Made by a program: the position numbers and the translations under genes. A stretch of 18,585 nucleotides of DNA from an uncultured Pelagibacteraceae bacterium (GTDB lineage Bacteria; Pseudomonadota; Alphaproteobacteria; Pelagibacterales; AG-422-B15). The stretch is from contig CABZNM010000014.1 of the NCBI GenBank assembly GCA_902527075.1, positions 1 to 18,585 on the forward strand, written 5' to 3'. Position 1 is the stretch's first letter. Each line of letters begins with the position of its first letter. Under the pieces are notes generated by a model that had not been told where the DNA came from, searched no databases, and was given only the letters and a program-made list of their open reading frames with translations. Positions 8,164 to 14,289 of the stretch are shown piece by piece.

Positions 8164-8935
8164 TATTCACTCAACTGCAATTATTGATAAAAATTGTATT
8201 ATTGGAAAGAATGTTACCATTGGAGCTTATACCGTTATTGAAGGAAATGTAAAAATTGATGACAATAACGTTATATTTCCATCAGTTTATATTGGTGGTA
8301 ATACAGACATTGGAAAATCAAATAAAATATTTTCTTTCTCATCTATAGGAGCGGTGCCACAAGATTTAAAATTTAATAATGAGAAAAGTAGAATTCAAAT
8401 CGGTGACAAAAATATTATAAGAGAACATTGTACTTTTAACCTTGGAACAAAAGGTGGAGGCATGTTAACTGAAGTTGGAAATAATTCATTATTTATGGCA
8501 GGAGTACATATCGCACATGATTGTATAATTAAAAATAATACAATACTTGCAAATCAAGTTACTTTAGGTGGTCACGTGACTATAGACAATAACGCAGTAC
8601 TTGGCGGTCTATCGGCTGTTCACCAGTTTTGTAGAATTGGTTCTTTAGCAATGATTGGAGGCATGTCAGCAGTTGAAAATGATATTATTCCATACGGTTT
8701 AGCAATAGGAAATAGGGCTAAAATAACAGGCATTAATCTAATTGGCTTAAGAAGAGCGAATTATAAGAACGAAGACATTATTGAATTTAAAAATGCATTC
8801 GAAAAACTTTTATGCAAGAAAAACAGAGCATCTATTTCTGAATATCAAAATAAAAAGAATAATCATTTGATTAACACTCTTTTAGATTTTATCAATGAAG
8901 ACTCTACACGAGGTCTTTGTTACTATGGCGACTAA
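8156..8935 (+). CDS. lpxA: UDP-N-acetylglucosamine acyltransferase
   Basis: First step of lipid A synthesis: transfer of a 3-hydroxyacyl chain from ACP to the 3-OH of UDP-GlcNAc. The 259-residue protein is a hexapeptide-repeat beta helix to about residue 190, then a helical C-terminal domain. Landmarks are the PQDLKF loop (68-73), REHCTFNLGT (89-98), the catalytic VHIAHDC (117-123, His121 corresponding to E. coli His125) and AVHQF (154-158, corresponding to His160). Gly169 aligns with E. coli Gly173, the residue of the acyl ruler. Gly there is known to go with long chains such as C14, so a long 3-hydroxyacyl group is inferred. It overlaps fabZ by 8 bases and lpxI by 11. Confidence 0.97.
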   Translation: MSNIHSTAIIDKNCIIGKNVTIGAYTVIEGNVKIDDNNVIFPSVYIGGNTDIGKSNKIFSFSSIGAVPQDLKFNNEKSRIQIGDKNIIREHCTFNLGTKGGGMLTEVGNNSLFMAGVHIAHDCIIKNNTILANQVTLGGHVTIDNNAVLGGLSAVHQFCRIGSLAMIGGMSAVENDIIPYGLAIGNRAKITGINLIGLRRANYKNEDIIEFKNAFEKLLCKKNRASISEYQNKKNNHLINTLLDFINEDSTRGLCYYGD

Positions 8936-9743
8936 AAGAAATATTTGCATTATGGGAGGGTACGATGAGCTATCCAAATCTTTTTTTGATGATTTATTAA
9001 AAAGCAAAAAACAAGCCATATTTTTAAATTTTAATAAATTGAAATCAAAAAAGAAAAATATTTTCAATCTTGAAGTATACGAACTAAGGAAAATACTGAA
9101 TATTTTAAAATTAAAAAATATATCTGAAATTATTTTTTTAGGTAAAATTGATCGGCCAAATTTAAAAAATTTTAAACTTGATGGTGAGATAGATAAATTT
9201 ATACCAATACTAGCTAGTGCATATAAAAAAGGTGATGATTTTCTTTTAAAACGTATCTTAAATATGTTTAAACAGCATGGATACTTAATCAAGTCACCAT
9301 TGGATCTTAGCACTTCTTATTTATTAAGTAAAAAAGATCTTAAAGTTAATCCAGATCATAGGACAAAATTGGATATCAAAAAGGGAAGAGAAATCCTAAT
9401 TGCAATGTCTAAGTTTGATAACGCTCAATCAGTTGTCATAGTTGATGGTTATATACTAGCTATTGAAGCAGCTGAAGGTACAGATCAGATGTTAAAAAGA
9501 GTCATTGAGATTAGGAAAAGAAATAACACAATAAATGAACACAAAGGAGTTTTAGTTAAAATTCCTAAAAAAAATCAAAGTAGATTGGTTGATCTGCCTG
9601 TACTAGCGCCAAAAACTATTGAAATTGTTGCAAAAGCAAATTTATCTTCAATTGCACTAGACCCTTTATCAACACTCATTCTTAACAAAAAAATTTTCCT
9701 CAACAAAGCAAAAAAAGAAAATATTGATTTATTTAAAGTGTAG
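8925..9743 (+). CDS. lpxI: UDP-2,3-diacylglucosamine pyrophosphatase LpxI
   Basis: Hydrolyses UDP-2,3-diacylglucosamine to lipid X and UMP. LpxI replaces LpxH in alphaproteobacteria and some other groups. Recognisable blocks are LGKIDRPNL, KGDDFLLKRI, SVVIVDGYILAIEAAEGTDQ and SRLVDLPVLAPKT. The DUF1009-type C-terminal domain is well conserved; the N-terminal nucleotide-binding loop is degenerate (CIMGGYDEL, where relatives usually show an AGGGxLP-like loop). I prefer ATG 8925 (272 residues, 11-base overlap with lpxA, GAGG at 8910-8913) to ATG 8895, which has no ribosome binding site and would overlap lpxA by 41 bases. lpxB, which normally follows lpxI and uses its product, is not here; the stop codon abuts that of the convergent gltA. 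Confidence 0.9.
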   Translation: MATKRNICIMGGYDELSKSFFDDLLKSKKQAIFLNFNKLKSKKKNIFNLEVYELRKILNILKLKNISEIIFLGKIDRPNLKNFKLDGEIDKFIPILASAYKKGDDFLLKRILNMFKQHGYLIKSPLDLSTSYLLSKKDLKVNPDHRTKLDIKKGREILIAMSKFDNAQSVVIVDGYILAIEAAEGTDQMLKRVIEIRKRNNTINEHKGVLVKIPKKNQSRLVDLPVLAPKTIEIVAKANLSSIALDPLSTLILNKKIFLNKAKKENIDLFKV

Positions 9744-11066
9744 TTATCTAGTATTTTTTGTTGATCTATTTTGACCGTATTTAAGTTTAACTTTACCAGT
9801 GTAAAGTTGTCTCGGCCTTCCAATTTTTTGAATAGGGTCCTCAATCATTTCAGTCCATTGAGCAGTCCATCCAGCTGTTCTAGCTATCGCAAAAATAACT
9901 GTGAACATTTCTGGAGGGAACCCAATAGCCCTTAAAATTATTCCTGAGTAAAAATCAACATTAGGGTATAACTTTTTATTTATAAAATAATCATCTTTAA
10001 GAGCTATTTTTTCTAATTCAATAGCAAGTTTTAAAATTGGGTCGTGTTTAACGCCTACATGATTTAAAACTTTAGTACACACTTGCTTAAGTATTTTTGC
10101 TCGAGGATCATAATTTTTATAAACTCTATGACCAAACCCCATTAATTTAAACTTATCATTTCTATCTTTAGCTTTAGAAATATACTTCTTAATGTTCTTA
10201 ATATCACCAATCTCCTCAAGCATTTCAAGAGCTGCCTGATTAGCACCTCCGTGTGCAGGTCCCCATAAAGAAGCCACGCCTGCTGCAATGCAAGCAAAGG
10301 GGTTTGCTCCTGATGAGCCAGCTAAGCGCACAGTAGAAGTAGATGCATTCTGCTCATGATCAGCATGTAAAATAAATATTACATCCATTGCTTTAGCTAA
10401 TACAGGTGAAATCTTATATTTTTCAGCAGAGTGACTAAAACACATATGTAGGAAATTTTCCGCATAATTTAAATTATTTTTTGGTGATACAAACGCCTGC
10501 CCAATTGAATATTTGTATGCCATTGCTCCAACAGTTGCTGCTTTTGCAATTATTCTTCTGGTAGCTTCCTGTCTTTGATGTGGATCATTTATATCTAATG
10601 TATCCTGATAGAATGAAGATAAGGCCCCCATAACACCAACCATCATGGCCATTGGATGAGCGTCTCTTCTAAATCCTTGAAAAAAGTTTACAATTTGCTC
10701 ATGTAAAAGTGTATGTCTAGCAATTAATTTTCTGTATTTATTTAACTGGGCTTTATTTGGTAGATCGCCATAAATAAGTAAGTTTGTAACTTCAATAAAA
10801 TCACTCTTCGTAGCTAATTCAGCTACATCATATCCTCTGTACTTTAATAAACCTTTATTACCATCAATAAATGTAATTTTGGACTCACACGATGCTGTAG
10901 AAGAAAATCCAGGATCATATGTAAAGTGATTAGACTCTTTGTGTAACTTTGAAATATCAAGTACTTTTTCACCAGCGGTTGAATTATAAATCGGTAATGA
11001 ATAAGTTTTATTATTTATTTTGAGTTCAGCTTTTGAATTTTGTGATTTTTTTTTCTTCTTTACCAT
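9744..11066 (-). CDS. gltA: Citrate synthase, hexameric Gram-negative type
   Basis: Condenses acetyl-CoA and oxaloacetate to citrate at the entry of the TCA cycle. The 440-residue protein matches the large, NADH-regulated Gram-negative class. The catalytic triad is intact: His272 in GPAHGGAN, His313 in [13 protein letters not shown] and Asp371 in YPNVDFYSG, equivalent to E. coli His264, His305 and Asp362. The highly conserved [14 protein letters not shown] (residues 234-247) is also present. It has a short lysine-rich N-terminus encoded over a 9-T tract on the plus strand, and a basic C-terminal tail a few residues longer than in E. coli. It lies 47 bases downstream of lexA on the same strand; GGAG (complement of 11069-11072) is unusually close to the start. 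Confidence 0.97.
   Translation of the reverse strand: MVKKKKKSQNSKAELKINNKTYSLPIYNSTAGEKVLDISKLHKESNHFTYDPGFSSTASCESKITFIDGNKGLLKYRGYDVAELATKSDFIEVTNLLIYGDLPNKAQLNKYRKLIARHTLLHEQIVNFFQGFRRDAHPMAMMVGVMGALSSFYQDTLDINDPHQRQEATRRIIAKAATVGAMAYKYSIGQAFVSPKNNLNYAENFLHMCFSHSAEKYKISPVLAKAMDVIFILHADHEQNASTSTVRLAGSSGANPFACIAAGVASLWGPAHGGANQAALEMLEEIGDIKNIKKYISKAKDRNDKFKLMGFGHRVYKNYDPRAKILKQVCTKVLNHVGVKHDPILKLAIELEKIALKDDYFINKKLYPNVDFYSGIILRAIGFPPEMFTVIFAIARTAGWTAQWTEMIEDPIQKIGRPRQLYTGKVKLKYGQNRSTKNTR
9789..9808. repeat. Hairpin-forming inverted repeat near the lpxI/gltA junction
   Basis: AACTTTAC (9789-9796) and GTAAAGTT (9801-9808) are perfect 8-base complements around a 4-base loop. They lie inside the 3' end of gltA, 46 bases past the lpxI stop. 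On the plus strand the hairpin could help stop transcripts running from lpxI, since the two genes share no spacer, but no T run follows it. It encodes YTGKV of GltA, so it may be chance. Confidence 0.35.
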
Positions 11067-11085
11067 TACTCCATTTAATAAACTA

Positions 11086-11129
11086 TTTAAGGAATAAAAA
11101 AAGCTAAAAAATGCTAATATTTCCTTAAA
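11086..11129. repeat. Inverted repeat across the lexA stop and the gltA leader
   Basis: TTTAAGGAA (11086-11094) and TTCCTTAAA (11121-11129) are perfect 9-base complements separated by 26 bases. One arm is in the last codons of lexA, the other in the gltA leader 19 bases before the gltA start. In a lexA-gltA readthrough transcript they could form a long-loop stem. No T run follows the distal arm, so it is not a standard terminator. AT-rich sequence makes a chance origin plausible. Confidence 0.3.
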
Positions 11130-11800
11130 AGTCCAACTAGCTTACCCTGAATTTTTATTCTGTGAGCAGAGAGTATTTTTGTTTCATAGAGTGGATTTGC
11201 ACTTTCAAGAGCAATACTTTGACCTTTTTTTCTTAATCTTTTAAGAGTTGCTTCGTGATCATCTATTAATGCAACAACAATATCTCCATTTTCAGCTAAA
11301 TTTGTTTTTTTAATTATAACTGTATCACCATTATGTATTCCCTCATTAATCATTGAGTCGCCTTCAACAGTGAGCGCATAACTTTCACCAACAGATAACA
11401 TTTCTTTCGGTACATCAACCATATCATTATCATCTTGTATTGCCTCAATGGGCGTACCAGCAGCAATTTTACCTAACATTGGAAGAGTGATTAATTTTTG
11501 TGAGTTATTCGTTTCCTCAAGAATGTTTGAATTAAAATTACCCAAAACAACATTTTTCTTTTGTTGATTGGAGATTTTTACACTAGAAATACCATCTTTA
11601 ATTACTTCCAAAGCTCTTGCTTTATGAGCAAGTCTTTTAAGAAATCCTCTTTCTTCAAGAGCCAATATTAACCTGTGAATACCTGACTTAGATTTTAAGT
11701 TTAAAGCAGACTTCATTTCCTCATAAGATGGAGTTAAGCCGTTTTTCTTTTGAAATGAATTTATATATTCTAAAAGTTTTTTTTGTTTAACTGTTAACAT
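11114..11800 (-). CDS. lexA: LexA repressor (SOS regulator, autocleaving)
   Basis: Represses the SOS regulon and cleaves itself when RecA is active. With the start at 11800 it has 228 residues. The N-terminal winged helix has the alphaproteobacterial pattern: [43 protein letters not shown]. The C-terminal S24 protease domain shows the Ala-Gly cleavage site in KIAAGTP (Ala114-Gly115), the nucleophile in EGDSM (Ser149) and the general base in ATLKR (Lys187). I reject the longer in-frame ATG at 11819-11821: it touches the SOS box, would lie upstream of the expected transcription start, and adds seven residues (MINIKES) before the usual LexA N-terminus. No moaC/moeA, usually found upstream in alphaproteobacteria, is present. 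Confidence 0.96.
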   Translation of the reverse strand: MLTVKQKKLLEYINSFQKKNGLTPSYEEMKSALNLKSKSGIHRLILALEERGFLKRLAHKARALEVIKDGISSVKISNQQKKNVVLGNFNSNILEETNNSQKLITLPMLGKIAAGTPIEAIQDDNDMVDVPKEMLSVGESYALTVEGDSMINEGIHNGDTVIIKKTNLAENGDIVVALIDDHEATLKRLRKKGQSIALESANPLYETKILSAHRIKIQGKLVGLLRKY

Positions 11801-11821
11801 TGATTCTTTTATATTAATCAT

Positions 11822-11836
11822 GTTCTACCAATGTTC
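11822..11836. promoter_or_regulatory. LexA operator (SOS box, GTTC-N7-GTTC)
   Basis: The plus strand reads GTTCTACCAATGTTC, a perfect match to the alphaproteobacterial direct-repeat LexA box GTTC-N7-GTTC (GAAC-N7-GAAC on the lexA strand). It lies 21 bases upstream of the preferred lexA start and overlaps the proposed -10 element, so LexA binding should block its own transcription. It also supports the assignment to Alphaproteobacteria, because the gammaproteobacterial box is a different palindrome. Confidence 0.88.
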
Positions 11837-11850
11837 TACACATAATTCAA
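11822..11850 (-). promoter_or_regulatory. Proposed lexA promoter
   Basis: On the minus strand TTGAAT (complement of 11845-11850) is followed after exactly 17 bases by TAGAAC (complement of 11822-11827). These fit a sigma-70 -35/-10 pair, each with four matches to the consensus. Transcription would start near 11815, which leaves a leader of about 15 bases before the ATG at 11800 and places the ATG at 11821 outside the transcript. The SOS box covers the -10 and part of the spacer. Confidence 0.5.
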
Positions 11851-11888
11851 TCGATTTTTTTTATTTAAATTCAATAACTTAAATTTAT

Positions 11889-11904
11889 TATCTAAACTTA
11901 GATA
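11889..11904. repeat. Interrupted palindrome just after trpC
   Basis: TATCTAA (11889-11895) and TTAGATA (11898-11904) are perfect 7-base complements with a 2-base centre. The element begins one base beyond the trpC stop. As RNA it would form a 6-base-pair stem with a 4-base loop, AT-rich and weak, and no T run follows on the trp strand. It could be a weak terminator or processing site for the trp operon, or a protein-binding operator. Function unknown. Confidence 0.4.
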
Positions 11905-11905
11905 T

Positions 11906-12694
11906 TTATAAATTATTATTATTTAGGTATTTTAGCAATTCATCAGAATTAATTAAAGCTTCACCAATCAAAAAAGTATTAATACTACTTTCTGACTGGA
12001 TTAAATTTACATCCTCAACTTTTGAAATTCCACTTTCAGCAATAAATAATTTATTGCTATCATAGATACTACATAATTTTATGCAGTTATTTATATCGAC
12101 TGAAAAATCATTTAAATTACGGTTATTAATTCCAATTAATCTAGACTTCATTTTTAATGCTTGTTCAAGTTCTTGCTTATTATGTACTTCAATCAACACA
12201 TCCAAGCCTAGTTGATGTGCTAAATTTTCAAATTTGGTTGCAGTATCAAAATCTAATAGTGCCATAATTATCAAAATACAATCTGCACCAATATACTTAC
12301 TTTCATAGATTTGGTATTCATCAACAATGAATTCTTTTCTAAGTATAGGAAGATAAGTATGCTTTTTAATATTTATTAAATCTTCATTTGAACCATTGAA
12401 ATATTTTTCATCTGTTAAAATTGAAAGACAGGATACAGAATTAATTTCATACTTTTTAACAATATCTAATATATCTACCTCATCTTCTATTATTTTTCCA
12501 GCACTAGGACTAGCTCTTTTTACCTCACCTATGAAACTTGTATGATCTTTGTCTTGAAATAATTTTTTTGAAAATAAGAAGTTCTTAGCTTCATCAATTT
12601 TTAACGAGGATTTCAATTCTTCTATAGGTCTATATCTAGCTTTTATCTTTACAAACTTCAGTTTGTAATCATTTATTTCTTTGAGAATAGTCAT
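11906..12694 (-). CDS. trpC: Indole-3-glycerol phosphate synthase
   Basis: Fourth step of tryptophan synthesis by pathway order: ring closure and decarboxylation of CdRP to indole-3-glycerol phosphate, in a TIM barrel. It is a free-standing enzyme of 262 residues, not fused to TrpF. The active-site residues can all be placed: Glu57 and Lys59 in GEVKRASPSAG, Lys120 in LRKEFIVDEYQ, Glu169 in LIEVHN, Asn190 in GINNRNL, and Glu220 and Ser221 in AESGI. These follow the archaeal enzyme numbering with a steady offset. The start overlaps the trpD stop by one base (TAATG). The C-terminus is a short run of four Asn and a Leu. The protein contains no tryptophan. Confidence 0.97.
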   Translation of the reverse strand: MTILKEINDYKLKFVKIKARYRPIEELKSSLKIDEAKNFLFSKKLFQDKDHTSFIGEVKRASPSAGKIIEDEVDILDIVKKYEINSVSCLSILTDEKYFNGSNEDLINIKKHTYLPILRKEFIVDEYQIYESKYIGADCILIIMALLDFDTATKFENLAHQLGLDVLIEVHNKQELEQALKMKSRLIGINNRNLNDFSVDINNCIKLCSIYDSNKLFIAESGISKVEDVNLIQSESSINTFLIGEALINSDELLKYLNNNNL

Positions 12695-13710
12695 TAAGAA
12701 CTAGAATATTTAATTAAATTATCTAATACCTTTAAAGGTAAGCCGTCATCAATAACATTAGCACATTTATCAAATGCAAATTTGATATTTTCATCTGTTA
12801 AATTTTTATCTTCAAATAATAATACTCCAAGAGCTGCATTTATGCATACAATGTCATAAAAGGAATCTTTATTGCCTTCGAATAACTCCCTTATTCTTAA
12901 AGCATTATAATCTTTATCGTTGCCAGCTAATTCTTTTTGAATAGGGCGCTTAATACCAATTTTAATAGGATCAAATAGAACTTCACCATAATTTGAAGAA
13001 TAAATTAAGTTTTCACCTTCTGTTGAAACCTCGTCCATACCATTACAACCATGTACAATTGTTACTTGTGTATCTTTTTTATTTTTAAAATATTCACAGT
13101 ATATTTTATAGACTTCTTTTGAATAAACTCCTACGACCTGTTTTTTTACTTTTGTAGGATTTAAAAGTGGTCCAAGCATGTTAAATATCGTTCTAAAGCC
13201 TAGTTCTTGTCTTACTGATCCGACATTTTTCATTGCAGGGTGATGGTTAGGAGCAAACATAAAACAAATTCCAACTTCATCGATGCACTTACTTATTTTT
13301 TCTACCTGCATGTCAACATTAACACCTAGTGATGACAATACATCAGCAGAACCACATTTTGAAGATAACGCTCTGTTTCCATGTTTAGCAATTTTAATAT
13401 CATGAGCGGCAAGCACAAAAGCTGTAGCCGTTGAAATATTGAGTGAAAATTTTCCATCACCACCAGTTCCACAAGTATCCATACAGTCAAACTCTGTTTC
13501 AACAGGGACCATTTTAGGTAACATGACATTAACTGCAGTTTTAAGATGATTGCTTTTTATGCCTCTTATCTGTAGAGCGGTTAAAAATGAGCCAATTTCA
13601 ACATCACTTGCTTTACCAGTCATTATTAATTCCATCGCTTCATTTATCTCTTCAGGATTTAGGTCACCGTTAATTTGTTTTAAATTTAAATTTTTGAGTT
13701 CTGAATTCAT
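12694..13710 (-). CDS. trpD: Anthranilate phosphoribosyltransferase
   Basis: Joins anthranilate to PRPP, giving phosphoribosyl anthranilate. It has the normal free-standing length of 338 residues. Signatures in order: the PRPP-binding CGTGGDGK (residues 80-87), NISTATAFVLA (91-101), KHGNRALSSKCGSADVLSSLG (109-129), then FMFAPNHHPAM, LGFRTIFNMLGPLLNPT and GMDEVS. All conserved glycine-rich loops are intact. The gene starts two bases after the trpG stop and ends in a one-base overlap with trpC, so the trpG-trpD-trpC block is probably translated by coupling, with no ribosome binding site evident. No tryptophan residue occurs. Confidence 0.97.
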   Translation of the reverse strand: MNSELKNLNLKQINGDLNPEEINEAMELIMTGKASDVEIGSFLTALQIRGIKSNHLKTAVNVMLPKMVPVETEFDCMDTCGTGGDGKFSLNISTATAFVLAAHDIKIAKHGNRALSSKCGSADVLSSLGVNVDMQVEKISKCIDEVGICFMFAPNHHPAMKNVGSVRQELGFRTIFNMLGPLLNPTKVKKQVVGVYSKEVYKIYCEYFKNKKDTQVTIVHGCNGMDEVSTEGENLIYSSNYGEVLFDPIKIGIKRPIQKELAGNDKDYNALRIRELFEGNKDSFYDIVCINAALGVLLFEDKNLTDENIKFAFDKCANVIDDGLPLKVLDNLIKYSSS

Positions 13711-13712
13711 AA

Positions 13713-14288
13713 TTAGAGCTTAAGATAATTTTTGATTATTTTTTTCCCAAATGGATTTGTTGCTATACTTTCAGGATGAAATTGTACTCCAAAACATGGA
13801 TATTGATTATGTTCGATTCCCATTATTACTTTTTTACCATTATCAATCGTATCAGAAATTATTTTAAAATCATTTGGTAGGGTATTATTTTGAATAATTA
13901 GACTGTGATATCGAGTAGCATTAAATTTTTTTGGAATACCACTAAATATCCTAGAGCCTAAGTTTGTCATCATTGATACTTTTCCATGCATAATCTTTTT
14001 TGCTTTTACAATTTTGGCACCAAATGCTTGAGCTATTGCTTGGTGGCCAAGACACACACCAAGTATAGGTATATCTTTGTAGAATTTTTTTATTAAATTT
14101 ATGGAAATACCTGCTTCATTTGGTGTACATGGCCCAGGTGAAATAATTATTTTTTTTGGATTTAATCTTTTTATTTTATTTAATGAAATCTTATCATTTC
14201 TATAAATCTCGACATCAAAGTCCAACTCTTCTACATAATGAACAAGGTTGTAAGTAAAACTATCGTAATTATCAATTAGTAAAATCAT
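13713..14288 (-). CDS. trpG: Anthranilate synthase component II (glutamine amidotransferase)
   Basis: Supplies ammonia from glutamine to TrpE for anthranilate formation. The class I amidotransferase triad is present: Cys79 in GVCLGHQ, His171 and Glu173 in FGVQFHPES. The protein begins with the standard MILLIDNYDSFTYNL, which fixes the start at 14288 (191 residues) one base after the trpE stop. The frame stays open to an ATG at 14306, but that would add MQLQIK and run 17 bases into trpE, so I did not use it. It is separate from trpE, unlike the fused enzyme of Rhizobiales. In some bacteria such a subunit is shared with aminodeoxychorismate synthase (PabA), which cannot be excluded. It has no tryptophan. 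Confidence 0.95.
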   Translation of the reverse strand: MILLIDNYDSFTYNLVHYVEELDFDVEIYRNDKISLNKIKRLNPKKIIISPGPCTPNEAGISINLIKKFYKDIPILGVCLGHQAIAQAFGAKIVKAKKIMHGKVSMMTNLGSRIFSGIPKKFNATRYHSLIIQNNTLPNDFKIISDTIDNGKKVIMGIEHNQYPCFGVQFHPESIATNPFGKKIIKNYLKL

Positions 14289-14289
14289 T

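Noticed and set aside
8882..9313. Minus-strand open frame of 143 codons opposite lpxI
   Set aside because: Phe/Ser/Leu-rich composition typical of the shadow of a Lys-rich gene; lpxI has clear family motifs on the plus strand.
9754..9759. T6 run after lpxI as an intrinsic terminator
   Set aside because: No stem of more than three base pairs precedes it, so it does not qualify as a terminator.
11095..11113. T-rich tract after lexA (minus strand) as a terminator
   Set aside because: The T runs are not preceded by a compact GC-containing hairpin; only the long-loop inverted repeat noted separately surrounds them.
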